The translations under genes and the position numbers were made by a program. The notes under the pieces are model-generated. The model was not told the DNA's origin. It did no database searches and was given only the letters and a program-made list of their open reading frames with translations. 64,000 bases of DNA from Undaria pinnatifida (Eukaryota; Sar; Phaeophyceae; Laminariales; Alariaceae). Below are positions 54,370-64,000 of the stretch, piece after piece (the first letter of the stretch is position 1; each line of letters starts with the position of its first letter). The stretch spans positions 26,887,972 through 26,951,971 of the forward strand of contig JABAKD010000023.1 in the NCBI GenBank assembly GCA_012845835.1. Direction: 5' to 3'.

Positions 54370-56870
54370 CTTCCCCCCGGCTTTAATATCGGGAGGAGTA
54401 CGAATACAGAGTACAAGGTTCCCCTCCGGGAAGTGCCTAAGTAAGAAGGGAGTGGCGCAAGAACGAAACCCAAACATCCAACATCTGACTGTTTGTGGGC
54501 AAGTAAGATGTACCTGGTGGTAGTAAAAACTATGCTCTTGTTCGCAGCTCGAGAAGCGGAGTGTGGGGAGGCGCCCTCCCGGAAACGGTTCGCTCTCTCG
54601 CCGTCGTGGTCGAGAACCGAAAATAAGTGGTAATCCCATCAGTACGTACGTGTCCAGCGCCAGTAATCGTACGATGGGGACTTTTTATACGGGCGACTCT
54701 TGTGCATGCAAAAAAATTTGCGTGGTAAAAGTAAAAGGACGAATAGGTGGACTTTCAACCGGCAAAAAAACAAATCAGCAGCCAGTTGTTCCGTGCGCCG
54801 TCCTTCTATCGTGGTCCTGATGTTTTTTCTTTGTTTCCTGTTGTTTCGTATGGAAATCAGCAATTAATTTTAGAATAGGTACTCTTCGTGTCTTGTTGAG
54901 CCAGATACTGAACTTAACGACGAGCGATACACGCCAGGATGGGCAATCATCCCCCTTCACCGCCAGTTCGTCGCAGAGAGTGCGCGGAATGGGGAACTGT
55001 AGGGCTTCTATTATTGTCGCTGAGACAGAGAAGCTCTTTCTCATGGAGCATCAGCGCCTATATCCACTGCTGTTTGCTTTTTAAATTCAAAAAAAAATAC
55101 GCTGGATTGTTTTGATCGTCGTCCGATCCAAAATCGTCCCCTCGTGGAGACGAAAGCAACTCGCCTCAGCATAGCGACGACTCGACACGCGCACATACAT
55201 GATGTATCCTACTACTGCTGCTGTGCGGCAAGGTTGCACACATAGCGTTGCGCTGTCATCATGTTGTCTGGTCCCTGTCATCTGTGGTGTGAGCAAAATC
55301 TCCGACCCATAACTTGATTACCCCTCTGTTACGGACGTAAAATCACTGTCTATTTAGAGGTAAGTGTAAGGATGGGTTGGTACATAAATTACAAGCAAAA
55401 ATGTTCCTATATTACCGTCCAAATTAGCGCGACCTATGGATATGCAATGGAGATACGCACGAAGTGGCAGCACAGGGGTATGGTGGGGTGACAAATGGCA
55501 CGCTCTGATCAAAGAATCCGCTTCTACAATAGCAGCCACACGCGCATAGAGTTGCAGGCTGCTGATGCTAGGAGGCTGGACCGCTGCTGGGCAGCAGGAT
55601 CGTAGTGTGGTGCCATCAGCGCCTATATCAACTGCTGTTTGCTTTGTATAGTCAAGCAAAATTACGCTGGATTGTTTTGATCGTCGTCCGATTCAAAATC
55701 GTCCCCTCGCGGAGACGAAAGCAACTCGCCTCAGCATAGCGAGAACTCGCCACGCGCATGTACATGATGTATCCCACTACTGCTTCTGTGTGGTAGGGTT
55801 GTACACGTAGCGTTGTGCCATCCTCATGTTTTGTACCTGTCATCTGTGGCGTGAGCAAAATCTCCGACACAAAACAATACCCGTTTGGTATGTAGTACGG
55901 AGAAATATTGCATCTTTGGACGTAAATGTAAGGATGGGTTAGTATATCAATTATCATCAAAAAGTTTCCTATATTACCGACGAAATTGGCGCGATCAATG
56001 GGCATGCAGTTGAGATGCGTCCGAAGCACAAAATGGGGTATGATGGGGTGACAAATGCCACGCTCCGATCAGAGAATCAGCTACTACAACAGCAGCCACA
56101 CGCGCATACAGTTGCAGGCTGCTGCTGCAAGGGGGCTGGACTGCTGCTGGGCGGCAGGATCGTAGCGTGGTGCTCTGTGCAAAAAAAGGGAAAGAAACGT
56201 GTTATACCCTCTACGAGAGCAGAAAAGCTGGGTGTACATCCAAATTTTACGTGCGTACGCGGGGATAAGGGATGCGGAAACCCAATCCCCGCGGGGATGT
56301 TGCGGAAACCCGGGGATTTGCCTTAAGTGTGCCCAAGGCCAAAAAAGTTCCAAAGGCTTGCCACGCGCGACACACTGCACGGATCGCGCCCACCCTCCAG
56401 CAACGTGAGCCCGACGGCCGAATTGTGCCCACCCCACCCGACGTTTGGGACAAAGGTGCGAACACGGAGAGATGCGCCCGAAAAAAAAAAATCACAGTTA
56501 TACATACACATATTATTAGTTATCTAATATCTTAATATCAATACCGTATACGACGCGTATGAAAATACGTGCAAGTGTGGTGAGCTAAAGCTTTATTTTT
56601 CCCCATCCGCCGGAGGATAAAAAAAAAAAAAAAAAACCGTATTCGAGAATAAAAGTCGGCTACTTCCCAAAAATCTCTGTGGGACACGAACCCACGTTTC
56701 CAAATTGATAGACTTGTCACTCTAAATATATTTTCAGGACGTCAGGTGTGAGTTCGACGAATTTCGGGTCAGTGCTCATATTTTCAAGCTGCTTGTTGGT
56801 ACTTGTAATATAGTACAAGGGCTCTGCTCCGCGGGCGGCAGACGCCGCCCGCTACGCTCGCGCCAGGAAT
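54370..56870 (-). repeat. Large inverted repeat, right arm
   Basis: Reverse-complement partner of 44470-46860, with the same internal order including both tandem ~530-570 bp units. It differs by scattered substitutions, an 8-base insertion near 54443 and an extra ~200 bp at about 56525-56735 that contains a T-arm-like GTGGG-TTCGTGT-CCCAC (minus strand, 56690-56706). The outer end again has the ATGAG module (56778) and the GC-rich hairpin (56814). Confidence 0.9.
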
Positions 56871-57146
56871 ACAACACAACCAAATGTGAAAGAGACAGGA
56901 ATAGAAGGTGCACGGTTTCATGAAGCCCGCGACTTGATAATGCCAAGAGCTCTATGGGCAGAGGCTCTGCTTGTTGGTACTTGTAATATAGTACAAGGGC
57001 TCTGCTCCGCGGGCGGCAGACGCCGCCCGCTACGCTCGCGCCAGGAACACAACACAACCAAATGTGAAAGAGACAGGAATAGAAGGTGCACGGTTTCATG
57101 AAGCCCGCGACTTGATAATGCCAAGAGCTCTATGGGCAGAGCTGTT
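56791..57146. repeat. 178-bp tandem duplication with GC-rich hairpins
   Basis: Two nearly identical units (56791-56968 and 56969-57146). Each has CTTGTAATATAGTACAAGGG, the GC-rich hairpin (56814-56863 and 56992-57041), GAAAGAGACAGGAATAGAAG and TTGATAATGCCAAGAGCTCT. High identity shows a recent duplication at the outer edge of the right arm. Confidence 0.95.
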
Positions 57147-57249
57147 TACTCTGTGCTGTGTTGCGAGCTTGCTGGCGATGTCACGTTCAGATTGGCAGTA
57201 CGGGCGAATACGACAAAAAAAGACATTTATTATTCAGAACGGGTGTATG

Positions 57250-58340
57250 ATAGGGCATCATCACCAGCTGCTTGTGGTAGAGCACCAAATACGAACGCAA
57301 TATGGCATTGTGGTTGTACACCACTACTTGCAGTATATGGAAAACGCACCCGACTACCTAGTGCACATTGGACATGCGCGTGACTCTACAACTTGCCATG
57401 AAGATTGTACATGGGGCGCCTAAAAATATCCAGCTGCTAGCTTACTGGCGTTTATTTATGGGCGTGGGACGTATAAATAGAATTCGTCGAACTCACGGCT
57501 GACGTCCTTGAATGTTTCTTAATAAAATAGATACTACTTGCAGTAGACGGAAAATGAATCCGTGGCTGTACTACTTGCCATGAAGTAACGCGCTTGGGGC
57601 GCCAAAAAAGAGCCAGGTGCTTGTGGTAGGGCACCAAATACGAATGCAAGATGCGGGTGTACCTCGCAAGCTCTTAACGTACATCTACCATACTACTGGA
57701 CATCTATTAGCATGCGCACGGCGTTCAAAAGGATGCAACTAGCTATTAAAACTGAAACAAACGCGAAATCGTAGTGCATCACCACGGCATGCTTATGGTA
57801 GGACACAGAATACGAATGCAAAACGTGGTCGTATACCGTAGACGCCTAACTAACACCTATCGTATTATACTATACTTCTGGACTACTTGCAATATACGGA
57901 AAAAAGCATCTGAGCACCCGTCGCACATTTGGACATGCACGTGGCTGTACTACCTGCCATAAAGTTACGCGCTTGACTTCCAGAAAAACGTCTATAGCTA
58001 CGAGCAGGTAGTCGAAGTGGAACACTGTGATAACAACACTACATCGAAACACAAAAACCCTTCTAACGAAGCTTAATGGTAGGACGCATAATACGAATGC
58101 AAAACGTGGTCGTATACCGCAGACGCCTAACTTACACCTGAAATATTATACTATACTTCTGGACTACTTGCAGTATACGGAAAAGGCATCTGAGCACCCG
58201 GTGCACATTGGACATGCACGTGGCTGTACTACCTGCCATTAAGTTATGCGCTTGACTATCAGAAAAACATCTATAGCTATGAATACGAGCAAGTAGTCGA
58301 AGTGGAACACTGTGATAACAATACATCGAAAAACAAAAAC
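57250..58340. repeat. Tandem array, ~285-310 bp unit, about four copies
   Basis: Units contain GGTAG(A/G)(A/G)CAC..AATACGAATGCAA, a GTGGT(T/C)GTA word, CTACTTGCA(G/A)TATA(T/C)GGAAAA, GGACATGCACGTGGCTGTAC and TACCTGCCAT. Starts are near 57270, 57620, 57785 and 58070, and the last two are most alike. A module remnant (TCGTCGAACTCACGGCTGAC) interrupts it near 57486. Confidence 0.85.
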
Positions 58341-58419
58341 CCTTCCAACGAAGGTTGATCATACTGTGCCTATTTTATGCACAAACTTCCACGACACGCA
58401 ATATCACAAAACAATCTGT

Positions 58420-59135
58420 CACAATCTGCAGGGAATATGAAAGTCAAAGGACTGCATCTAAAGGTTATAAATAGCCCACAATGTGACGGAATACTAACAT
58501 GAAGCAAGCACCTGACCAATACATGATGCAACTCGCTACGGCTCAGTGTTGGCGCGAAGTGACACTACGTACAAACACCAACATCGACGGTACAAAACAG
58601 ACCACGATGTGAGGGAATTCAAACACGAACCAACTACCTAACCAACATGTGATGCAACTCGTTGGCCCGAAATAGTATAGACACACCATACGAAGAAACA
58701 CAAACGTCGACGGTACGAAACAGCCCACGATTCGAGGGAATACAAACATGCAGCAAAATACCTGACCACCATATGATGCAACTCGCTACGGCTCTGCATT
58801 GGCGCGAAATTGCATATATATACACGCACGTTACGCACAAACTCTCGAGACTACAAAGTTGCACGACACGCAACAACAAAAATTTACTGCGACGATCTGC
58901 AGGGAAAAATATAGACACGTTACGAACAAACTCAAACACCACGGTACGAAACAGCCCACGATGTGAGGGAATACAATTATGCACCAAACTACCTGACCAA
59001 CATACGATGCAACTTGCTATGGCTCTGTATTGGCGCGAAATAACATAGACATACGTTACGCACAAACTCGAGACTACAATTGCACGACACGCAACAACAA
59101 AAATCTACCTGCGACGACCTGCAGGGAAAAACATA
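58420..59135. repeat. Tandem array next to the gypsy element
   Basis: Repeating blocks ACCTGACCA(A/C)CATA.GATGCAA, CTCGCTACGGCTC(T/A), TTGGCGCGAAAT, TGCACGACACGCAACAACAA and CTGCAGGGAAAA, with a short ~120-bp and a longer ~260-bp periodicity. Frames on both strands follow the repeat and encode nothing I recognise. Confidence 0.85.
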
Positions 59136-59635
59136 AAATGTCGAGTTTCTGTGGGTCACAATGCTCTGAACCCAACCTGCCTATTTGCGTCTGAACACAA
59201 ATTCTAGAACCTTCGGGAACGTTCCGCACGTTCTCCTAGAAAGTTCGTCTCTCGGAGCGATGTCGTTCTCACTCACACTCCGAGCCACAAGGAAGGGTAC
59301 AACATCCCGAGGAACCTCAAGACGTCTTCTCAGACGCTTCCTCAGCTCGTTGCCCGTTGCTTTCGTCCGAGAGGAGTGCGAGGGCGCGCCCTCGCACACC
59401 TCTCACACTTCCTACTGTCCCCATCTCAACCTGAGATTCTGTCTCTTTACCGAGCACATCTACTCGCCCGGTGATCGTCGACACCGCCCACATTCTGCGG
59501 CCGTTGCCTAAAAGGAACGCGTGTACACACAGCGTTGGAGATTCGCACCTCCCTACGATGTTCTTGAGTACAAACCCTTATTGGCGTTCAGACGGCAGTC
59601 TTTTGGATTGAGCCTTCCTCGAGTTCACCTCAGCT
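59136..59635 (+). promoter_or_regulatory. 5' leader (possibly LTR) of the gypsy element
   Basis: About 500 bp with no long frame between the tandem array and the gag start. It should contain the 5' LTR and primer site, but with no second LTR in the window I cannot place the borders. TGTCGAGTTTCTGTGG at 59138 is a possible LTR start. A 22-bp perfect palindrome lies at 59376-59397. Confidence 0.45.
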
Positions 59636-61237
59636 ATGTCCGATAGCTACGGAGAAAACGTGGACAACCGGGACCAACAGCCCGCTCCCCCCGTCGACGG
59701 GACTGTTGTAGTCACCACCAACGGCGCCGCTGGTGATAACCCCGTGGAGCCCGATGACGACGGCGCCGCCACAACCAGCGACGGCGCTGCTGCCGAAGCT
59801 ACCGCGGACGGATCTTCCCCGGCGAGCGCCATGGACGTCGATAGCGACAACGCTGTAGGCGCTTCGGGCTTCCACCAGACCAACATCACTCCGCTTCTTT
59901 CTGGTCCGTCGAACATAGACTCCACAGTCAACCTGCTCCAGTCTATAGTCAACAAGGATATCGCCAAGCTAGACTCTGGCGAGATTGCGGAGCTGTCTCC
60001 ACAAACGATGGAGTTGATGAGTCGTCTGGTAAGCCTGGCTAGCTTTGAATCTAAGTCGTCGTCTCCTGCCATTTCTGTACAGCAGCAGGAGACCTCCGTC
60101 CCGTCACTTGCGCAGACATTCGCTGAAGTTTTGTCGCCTAAGTCTAAGCGTGTAGTTATCACGTCACAGGACGTCAAGCAGGTTCCGCGTCTTACCGGCT
60201 CCGCTGACGTCGATGTCATTTCGGTTATACAGCAGTACCGTCTCGTCTGCAGTTTTCGCGTCAAAGCAGGAATATCTACTGGTGTGTCTGATGCTGAGTT
60301 AGTCAAACTCTCTGACGAGGTTGCATTCGAGCACATATCACTCATCTGTGATGGACCAGTTCTCACGTTGTACCCGCACATAATGGACGGCAGTCTCAAC
60401 TGGCACAACCCTGCTGTATCCACAGAAATCACTGACGCACCGGGTTCGCACACTGCGCCGAAGAACTGGTCGGAACTGAAAACTGCACTGCTCGACTGTC
60501 TCATGCCCTCTAACTCAGTAGAGGACTCTGCCCTTCGTCTCGCCGAGTTCAAAATGGACCCTGGTGAAACCGTCGCGTCGTATGCCCTCCGCTTTCAATC
60601 AGAGTGTACTCGTTTTGAAGCGTGCGTCCAGCGTGTAACCCCGGGGCGTTCCCCGTACGCTGCCCTGTCCGTCGTACTATTCCGCAACGGTGTAGTACCG
60701 GGGATCAGGCTTCTTGCTAGTCAAGAACAACACCCCGAGACAATGTCTGAAGCCGTTGCTCAGCTCCGTCGCCTTGAGGCCGCGAACCTCACTGGCTCTA
60801 ACACCAGTCGCATCAATGCTCACGTCAGTGCCACGTCCTTTACTACCGTCCCGAACCGCACCGCTATCGCCCAGCAGTATGATGCAATCTCCCTGCGGGC
60901 TGCGTCCGGCAAAGCAGGCTCCAGCTCCGGAGGTTATGGCTCTGGAGGGGCTAGCTCGAGTGGGCCCAAAGGCAAGTCTTTCAAGGGCAAGTCCCCCATG
61001 GGTGACAAGTTTCCCGAAGGAGCCAGGACCGACAAGGAGCGTCCCAAGTGCACGCACCCGACGTGCAAGAGCAAGGTGGGCCACTGGCTCGAGGAGTGCT
61101 GGACGCGGCAACGCGAAGAGCGTGACGCACGCAGGGCGCGCGCAACCAGCAAGCGCAACAAGGGCGGCGGCGGTGGCAATGGCGGAGGTAAGCGCTCCAA
61201 GAAAGCCCCTGCCCCAGACGACGACGACGACAACTAG
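59636..61237 (+). CDS. Ty3/gypsy-type gag, 533 aa
   Basis: Structural protein of an LTR retrotransposon, forming the cytoplasmic particle that packages element RNA. Residues 1-90 are acidic and low-complexity. Residues ~185-390 form the capsid-like part, with NWSELKTALLDCLMPSNS and LRLAEFKMDPGETVASYALR matching the W...L...F / V..Y...F pattern of retrotransposon gag. A Gly/Ser/Lys linker follows, then a zinc knuckle CTHPTCKSKVGHWLEEC (about 471-487; spacing C-x4-C-x5-H-x4-C, wider than the usual CCHC), a basic stretch and a DDDDDN tail. It ends in TAG, after which the same frame runs on into pol without another stop for 283 codons. The start ATG follows a leader and is the first in frame. The gag frame itself is intact. 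Confidence 0.88.
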   Translation: MSDSYGENVDNRDQQPAPPVDGTVVVTTNGAAGDNPVEPDDDGAATTSDGAAAEATADGSSPASAMDVDSDNAVGASGFHQTNITPLLSGPSNIDSTVNLLQSIVNKDIAKLDSGEIAELSPQTMELMSRLVSLASFESKSSSPAISVQQQETSVPSLAQTFAEVLSPKSKRVVITSQDVKQVPRLTGSADVDVISVIQQYRLVCSFRVKAGISTGVSDAELVKLSDEVAFEHISLICDGPVLTLYPHIMDGSLNWHNPAVSTEITDAPGSHTAPKNWSELKTALLDCLMPSNSVEDSALRLAEFKMDPGETVASYALRFQSECTRFEACVQRVTPGRSPYAALSVVLFRNGVVPGIRLLASQEQHPETMSEAVAQLRRLEAANLTGSNTSRINAHVSATSFTTVPNRTAIAQQYDAISLRAASGKAGSSSGGYGSGGASSSGPKGKSFKGKSPMGDKFPEGARTDKERPKCTHPTCKSKVGHWLEECWTRQREERDARRARATSKRNKGGGGGNGGGKRSKKAPAPDDDDDN

Positions 61238-63889
61238 GGGTGCCCTGCTGTTGTAGCGCTTGAAACAGTAGGGTCGTCTTCTGGTGTAGCCAGGAAAGGC
61301 GTGAAGAGGAAAATCTCCACGTCGTCGGTAGCCGCTTTTGCCCCTGAGTTTATGGTCCCCCGTGTCCCCGTGCATCATCGTAGTTATGTCGTGCCTAGGT
61401 ACCGTGCCCGTTCTCACGGCGCAGCAAATAAGCTGTTTCGTGTGGCAAGTGTGTCTGAATTACGTGTCGTCCCTCCCCCTCAGGCTAAAGTAGAGGAGGT
61501 CAAGAGTCAGCGTTCATCGCGCAAGCGAAGCTTGAGTTGTGATAATGGTGTCCCTGATTCCCCAATTACTGTATTCGCGTCCCCGAGTGCGAGTCAAGGT
61601 ATGCGTCCAAGTAGATGTACAGCGCCTGCGCGCTTTGGTGTACGTTTTCGGGATGTGAAAGGGAAAAGTTTTCCCGAAATGAAACATAATTCAGACCACG
61701 TGTGGTACAGCTCAAGGCTGGCGCACAAAACCATCGACTTTTCTTTGTCTTTTTCGTCTCGACGAGTCCGCATCGCCGGCTCTGTCGACGACGTCCCCGT
61801 GAATAACATCACGGTGGACACGGCTACCGATGTGCCGGTTGTTTCTCTCGCGTGGGTACGGTCTCATCCCACCCTGCGATGTATTCCTCTTAATCCCGTC
61901 CCCCCAGCCGCTGTTGCGCTCCGCGCTGCAAATGGCGAGCCAATCAATGTCGTCGGGTTTATTGATTTTCCTTCAACCCTCAGCAAGCTCACCCGCACGG
62001 TGACTGCGCTAGTCGTCCCCTCTTTGGGCCCCGATCTTATGCTCCTCGATCATAGTGTCATGTCCGACTTCGGAGCGCGCCTAGATTAGAAAAATCAAAC
62101 TTTGTCATTTTCGTCTACTGGTTCAACGATACCAGCTGTTCATCGCATTCGTGACTCCGTCCCGTCGTCCAGTAGTAGCAATCCTTCCCCGGCGAGCCAC
62201 ACTCAAAACATGTCGGTGGCCGCTGTACATCACGATGCTGATGCCATTCCTGTCTCTCTGTGTGAGAGAGTTAATCTCAAACCGGAATGAGAAAGCTTTG
62301 CTGTTGGTTACACTGATTGTCTATCGCCAGAAGACTGCACTGTTGTTGTCGAACCTCGCATTATAACCGAGAAAGATTTTTCCGATGACGCAACACTTGA
62401 ACCTTTCAAGAACATTCTCGTCGCTCGTACTTTAGCTACGTGGAGTGCTTCTGATGGCTCTGTTGTCGTACAAATATGTAACCCATCTGGCGATGGTGTC
62501 TGCCTTTTACCAGGCTTGCATCTTCGCAATTTGTACACGGCGTCTGTAGTCACCCCTGATCAATTAAATATCAACGCCGTCGCGAACACCCCCGTCTCTG
62601 ACGAGGATGTTCGCCGCGCCAGGTCTGACCTTGAAGGTCCTCTGTCTAAAGCATTCGCCAGTTCCACGTTTACCGTGGAGCAGAAGGATGCTGTCCTTGA
62701 CTTATGCGCTAAATATCGTCCCGTTTTCTCTCTGTCAATGTCTGAATTAGGACGTTGTACAATCGCCGAAGCAACGTTCCCCGTGCCGGAAGGCACCCGT
62801 CCTGTCGATCGTCCCCCATACCGTCCCAACCCCCGCACCTCTGAAGTAATTGACAAATGTGTCAACGAGATGTTGGAATGGGGAATAATTGAGGAACGGC
62901 CAAGTCCGTGGGGTAGCCCTTGTACTATCGTCGCCAAGAGCAACGGCAGCCCCCGTTTCTGTGTTGATTACCGCCATACCCTCAACCGCCACATCATTCG
63001 CAAGAGTTGGCCCATGCCTAACCTCGAGTCCTGCCTGGATGCCGTCGGAGACGCCCTCTACATTTCGGTCGCCGACATCCTCAGCGCGTTCTGGTAGCTA
63101 CCTGTGGCCGAGGGGCACGTCGACCGCACCGCCTTCGTGACACCAAGAGGCAAGTACTGTTTTAAGCGCATGCCTTTTGGAGTAGCGAATGCACCATGGC
63201 TGTTTCAACACGTAATGTCTTTAGCTCTAGGCCACCTTGGCCCTGACTCCGGTATCCTTTCGTACATGGACGATTTGATTTGTATCAATCACACGTTCGA
63301 AAGCCACCTCGTCTCTCTCGAGAAAATGTTCGCAGCGTTGCATGCGGCAGGCTTGACACTCAAACCGTCCAAAATTCAATTTGGGCAGAAAGAAGTCGAC
63401 TATCTCGGTCATGTCATTTCCGCGAAAGGTATTTCCGTCAGTACCGACCGCATCAATGCGATTCACGACCTGCCCACGCCCAAATCCATTAAAGACTTAC
63501 GTTCTGTTCTAGGTATGGCGAATTTCGTCCGCCGGTTTGTCAAAGATTATTCTGACCTTACGGCACCGCTTGTAGAACTGACTCGAAAGAGCTTTATCAA
63601 ACGCACGAGTTTAAAAAAGGCCTGGGGTCCGGCACAAGATGCCGCATTCCAGAAACTCAAAGATGCTTTATCCGAAGCCCCCGTCCTTCACTTTCCCAAT
63701 TTTTCGAGAGATTTCGTTGTTCACACCGACGCTTCCGAGCAAGGTGTAGGTGCTTTCCTAGCCCAACCGTCCAAGGGCAGCACCGATGGCAAAGAGCTGG
63801 ATATTGTCGCGTACTATACCAAGCGTTTTTCTCGTAGCCAAAGCCACTATAGCCCTACGATGAAAGAATGCCTTGCTTGTTCGTGGTAG
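61238..63889 (+). pseudogene. Ty3/gypsy-type pol (protease, RT, RNase H), with nonsense codons
   Basis: In the same frame as gag. A protease-like segment has ITVDTATDVPVVS (usual DTG changed to DTA) and DLMLLDHSVMSDFGA near 61805-62080. Stops at 62087 (TAG) and 62288 (TGA) follow. RT starts near 62840 with SPWGSPCTIVAKSNGSPRFC and VADILSAFW, then TAG at 63095 where Gln is expected, then MPFGVANAPWLFQHVM and SYMDDLICI (63260), retaining the first Asp and the YMDD box. RNase H has VVHTDASEQGVGAFLAQ and ends at MKECLACSW plus TAG (63887). Integrase is absent: after 63889 the sequence is unrelated, so the element is truncated. There are no frameshifts, only stops and the loss of the 3' half. Confidence 0.9.
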
Positions 63890-64000
63890 CGGCAGTGTAT
63901 CGGCTGCTGTGATAAGAGAATCTGATTGGACAGTTGGAAGATGAGAACTGCTGTCACTCATTGTTGTTGAGCAGGATGTTCCGAGAATACTCTTTGTAGT
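63890..64000. other. Unrelated sequence after truncated pol
   Basis: The sequence does not continue the RNase H. It may be the far side of a deletion or a different repeat, and is cut by the window end. Confidence 0.4.

Noticed and set aside
59647-60552. 301-aa minus-strand ORF under gag
   Set aside because: Shadow of gag caused by its codon composition; no domain, while the plus strand has gag, protease and RT in order.

Overview
This window is eukaryotic nuclear DNA made almost entirely of transposable elements and tandem repeats. I see no rRNA, no operon and no recognisable host housekeeping gene. The evidence is spliced exons with GT..AG borders, several classes of retroelement, a Mutator-like (MULE) transposase, trinucleotide microsatellites and Pol III B-box-like repeats. 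Base composition is near even. An alga or stramenopile is my best guess, but nothing here fixes the lineage.

Layout. 0-1.1 kb: a frameshifted Copia-type integrase fragment (minus strand). 1.7-2.5 kb: a repeat whose inverted partner lies at 32.2-34.4 kb. 3.5-18.1 kb: two ~505-bp direct repeats in LTR-like position around ~13.6 kb of non-coding DNA with a purine-rich plus strand. 18-24 kb: short tandem repeats, a 0.7-kb foldback element whose arms carry a tRNA T-arm-like sequence, and an array of tRNA-like units. 24.2-31.9 kb (minus strand): a spliced MULE/FAR1-type transposase gene (FAR1 zinc finger, MULE core, SWIM finger). One of its introns holds a 3.08-kb tyrosine-recombinase (DIRS-order) retroelement with A1-ORFs-B1A2-B2 split direct repeats. 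33-34.2 kb: a 1.24-kb TIR element. 35-38.6 kb: GGGTC minisatellites, (GTA)n, (CAG)n and a 240-bp repeat in three copies. 38.6-41.2 kb: a second, decayed DIRS-like element (RNase H plus tyrosine recombinase). 44.5-56.9 kb: a 12.4-kb inverted repeat with ~2.4-kb arms. 56.8-59.1 kb: tandem arrays. 59.6-63.9 kb: a Ty3/gypsy gag-pol with all parts in one frame, broken only by stop codons.

The elements nest and can be ordered. The TIR element lies inside one copy of an older inverted duplication, and the other copy preserves the empty site. The DIRS-like element lies in an intron of the MULE gene, and joining its flanks restores a tandem repeat with no target duplication. All exon limits, joints and repeat borders were read by eye; no alignment or database search was run.
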